Below are positions 62,158 through 64,000 of a stretch of DNA of 64,000 bases, one piece after another; within the stretch, counting starts at the first letter, position 1; each line of letters starts with the position of its first letter. The position numbers and the translations under genes are program-made. The stretch comes from Actinoallomurus sp050942425 (lineage in GTDB: Bacteria; Actinomycetota; Actinomycetes; Streptosporangiales; Streptosporangiaceae), in contig NZ_CP192063.1 of the NCBI RefSeq assembly GCF_050942425.1, positions 10,230,001 to 10,294,000 of the forward strand, read 5' to 3'. Below the pieces are notes generated by a model. It had not been told where the DNA came from. It worked only from the letters and a program-made list of their open reading frames with translations, and did not search any database.

Positions 62158-62937
62158 CTATGGCATCACGGACATACCGGCGAGCACCCGGCCGGCGAGA
62201 TCGCGGTCGCCGATGATCCGTACGTCGGCCTCGGACGGATCCACCCGGCCGCCGCCGAGCCGCACGAACGTCTCCCACTCCATGCGGAGCCGCGCGGTCG
62301 GCTCGCCTGACTCCTCGGCGAAGCGGGCCCGGCCATCGGCGCCGACCTCGACGCACCAGCGACGCGCCGGCATCTCGAACACCACGATCTGGCCCGGCGC
62401 GGCCCCCGCCCGCTTGGCCACGGTGGCCGGCAGGGAGCGGGCGAGGATTCCGGCGACCACCTCGGCGGCGGGACCGTCGAGGTTGCCACTCCGCCCCGCC
62501 GCGCGGCGGACGTCCTGCTCGTGCATCCACACGTCGAGCGCCCGGAACCGCATGAAGTCGCCGTACGCCATCGTCGTGCCGAAGGGTGTGGTCACCATCT
62601 GTGTCAGGTCGACGGCACCGGAGCGCAGCACCGCGACCCGCCCGTCGATCACCCCGCGCAGCTCGCCGAGGACCTTCTCCGGCGGCCAGGAGCGGCAGAG
62701 CTCGACGTCGAGGGCGGTGTTGGCCACCGTCCGCGGCTCCTCGTCCGGAGCCTCCCCGAGCAGCCAGCGCTCCACCCCCAGGATATGGGAGTACTGGTCC
62801 TTGACCGACCAGCCGGGGCACTCGGTCGCGCGTTCCCAGTCCGCGGTGTCGAGCTCATCGCCCAAGGCGATCATCGAACGGGCCGTCTGCTCGTAGGCGT
62901 CGATGTTCGCCCGCCACTCGTCGCTCATCTCAGGCAT
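62158..62937 (-). CDS. Maleylpyruvate isomerase-like, mycothiol-dependent enzyme family
   Basis: 259 residues. DinB-fold protein of the MDMPI type: WERATECPGWSVKDQYSHILGVE (metal-binding His of the N-domain), MVTTPFGTTMAYGDFMRFRALDVWMHEQDVRRAAG (second set of His and Asp), and a C-terminal SCP2-like MDMPI domain ending RLRMEWETFVRLGGGRVDPSEADVRIIGD. Members use mycothiol or act in unknown thiol chemistry. GGGAGC precedes the ATG at 62937; the ATG at 62928 is an alternative. Confidence 0.85.
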   Translation of the reverse strand: MPEMSDEWRANIDAYEQTARSMIALGDELDTADWERATECPGWSVKDQYSHILGVERWLLGEAPDEEPRTVANTALDVELCRSWPPEKVLGELRGVIDGRVAVLRSGAVDLTQMVTTPFGTTMAYGDFMRFRALDVWMHEQDVRRAAGRSGNLDGPAAEVVAGILARSLPATVAKRAGAAPGQIVVFEMPARRWCVEVGADGRARFAEESGEPTARLRMEWETFVRLGGGRVDPSEADVRIIGDRDLAGRVLAGMSVMP

Positions 62938-63020
62938 TCGTCGCTCCCGGGGGATCATCGCCCGTCAGCGAGGCTCGCGGCGGGCGCCGATGGGGGTGCT
63001 CGCAGTCGTCGGCGGAGAAC

Positions 63021-64000
<980 letters not shown>

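Overview
The window is chromosomal DNA of a high-GC actinomycete. Evidence: strong G/C bias at third codon positions, many GTG starts with 4-nt GTGA/ATGA overlaps, a WXG100 protein with an EccC-type ATPase, a Tad pilus locus of actinobacterial type, a DinB/mycothiol-dependent enzyme, and an LpdA-type quinone dehydrogenase. A soil or plant-associated member of the Streptosporangiales (Actinomadura-like) fits best, but that placement is inference. No phage, insertion sequence, CRISPR array or rRNA was seen; there is one tRNA.

Layout. 1-4590 (minus): export motor and assembly genes of a Tad/Flp pilus (tadC, tadB, tadA, tadZ-like, cpaB-like); the pilins would lie beyond the left edge. 4755-9542: an FHA-FtsK/EccC-like triple ATPase convergent with a WXG100 protein, an orphan type VII secretion pair. 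9.5-17.6 kb: MFS exporter, small unknown genes, a methyltransferase with its core deleted, acyl-CoA carboxylase alpha chain, YceI with a divergent HxlR regulator, and a frameshifted WD40-like gene. 17.7-24.0 kb: five tightly coupled genes for one paralogous membrane-protein family (N-terminal alpha/beta domain, one membrane span, C-terminal CxxC domain), followed by a DUF5313-like gene with an apparent frameshift. One member carries a tandem repeat of its signal-peptide-coding DNA. 24.1-29.0 kb: LuxR regulator, secreted HEEGH protein, a cluster of DnaA-box 9-mers, and trpB-trpA-GntR behind a 13-bp inverted repeat. 29.0-38.9 kb (minus): a single apparent operon GH127 - oppA - oppC - oppB - oppD - oppF - prolyl aminopeptidase - Xaa-Pro aminopeptidase. 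39.1-49.1 kb: lpdA, gamma-glutamylcyclotransferase, purine nucleoside phosphorylase, a phosphohexomutase, a NarL-type two-component pair, tRNA-Gly(GCC), and a MacB/FtsX-type ABC exporter. 48.5-59.3 kb: PH-like membrane protein, adenosine deaminase, secreted Xaa-Pro dipeptidyl-peptidase, then a nucleoside uptake and salvage operon (BMP lipoprotein, ABC ATPase, two permeases, cdd, deoA). 59.5-64.0 kb: M20 amidohydrolase, GCS2-type carboxylate-amine ligase, mycothiol-dependent isomerase-like protein, and the C-terminal part of a methylmalonyl-CoA mutase.

How they work together. Nucleosides enter through the BMP-type ABC system; Cdd, Add, DeoA and the purine phosphorylase break them down, and a phosphohexomutase gene sits beside the phosphorylase. 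The carboxylase alpha chain and the mutase are both enzymes of propionate/odd-chain metabolism, at opposite ends of the window. The most interesting functional unit is the GH127/Opp/proline-peptidase operon. Every enzyme in it lacks a signal peptide, and GH127 enzymes remove beta-L-arabinofuranose from hydroxyproline. The locus therefore reads as a pathway importing arabinosylated hydroxyproline-rich (extensin-like) plant peptides and dismantling them inside the cell. This is a hypothesis, but one supported by all eight genes. The second candidate for undescribed biology is the five-gene paralogous membrane family at 17.7-23.7 kb.
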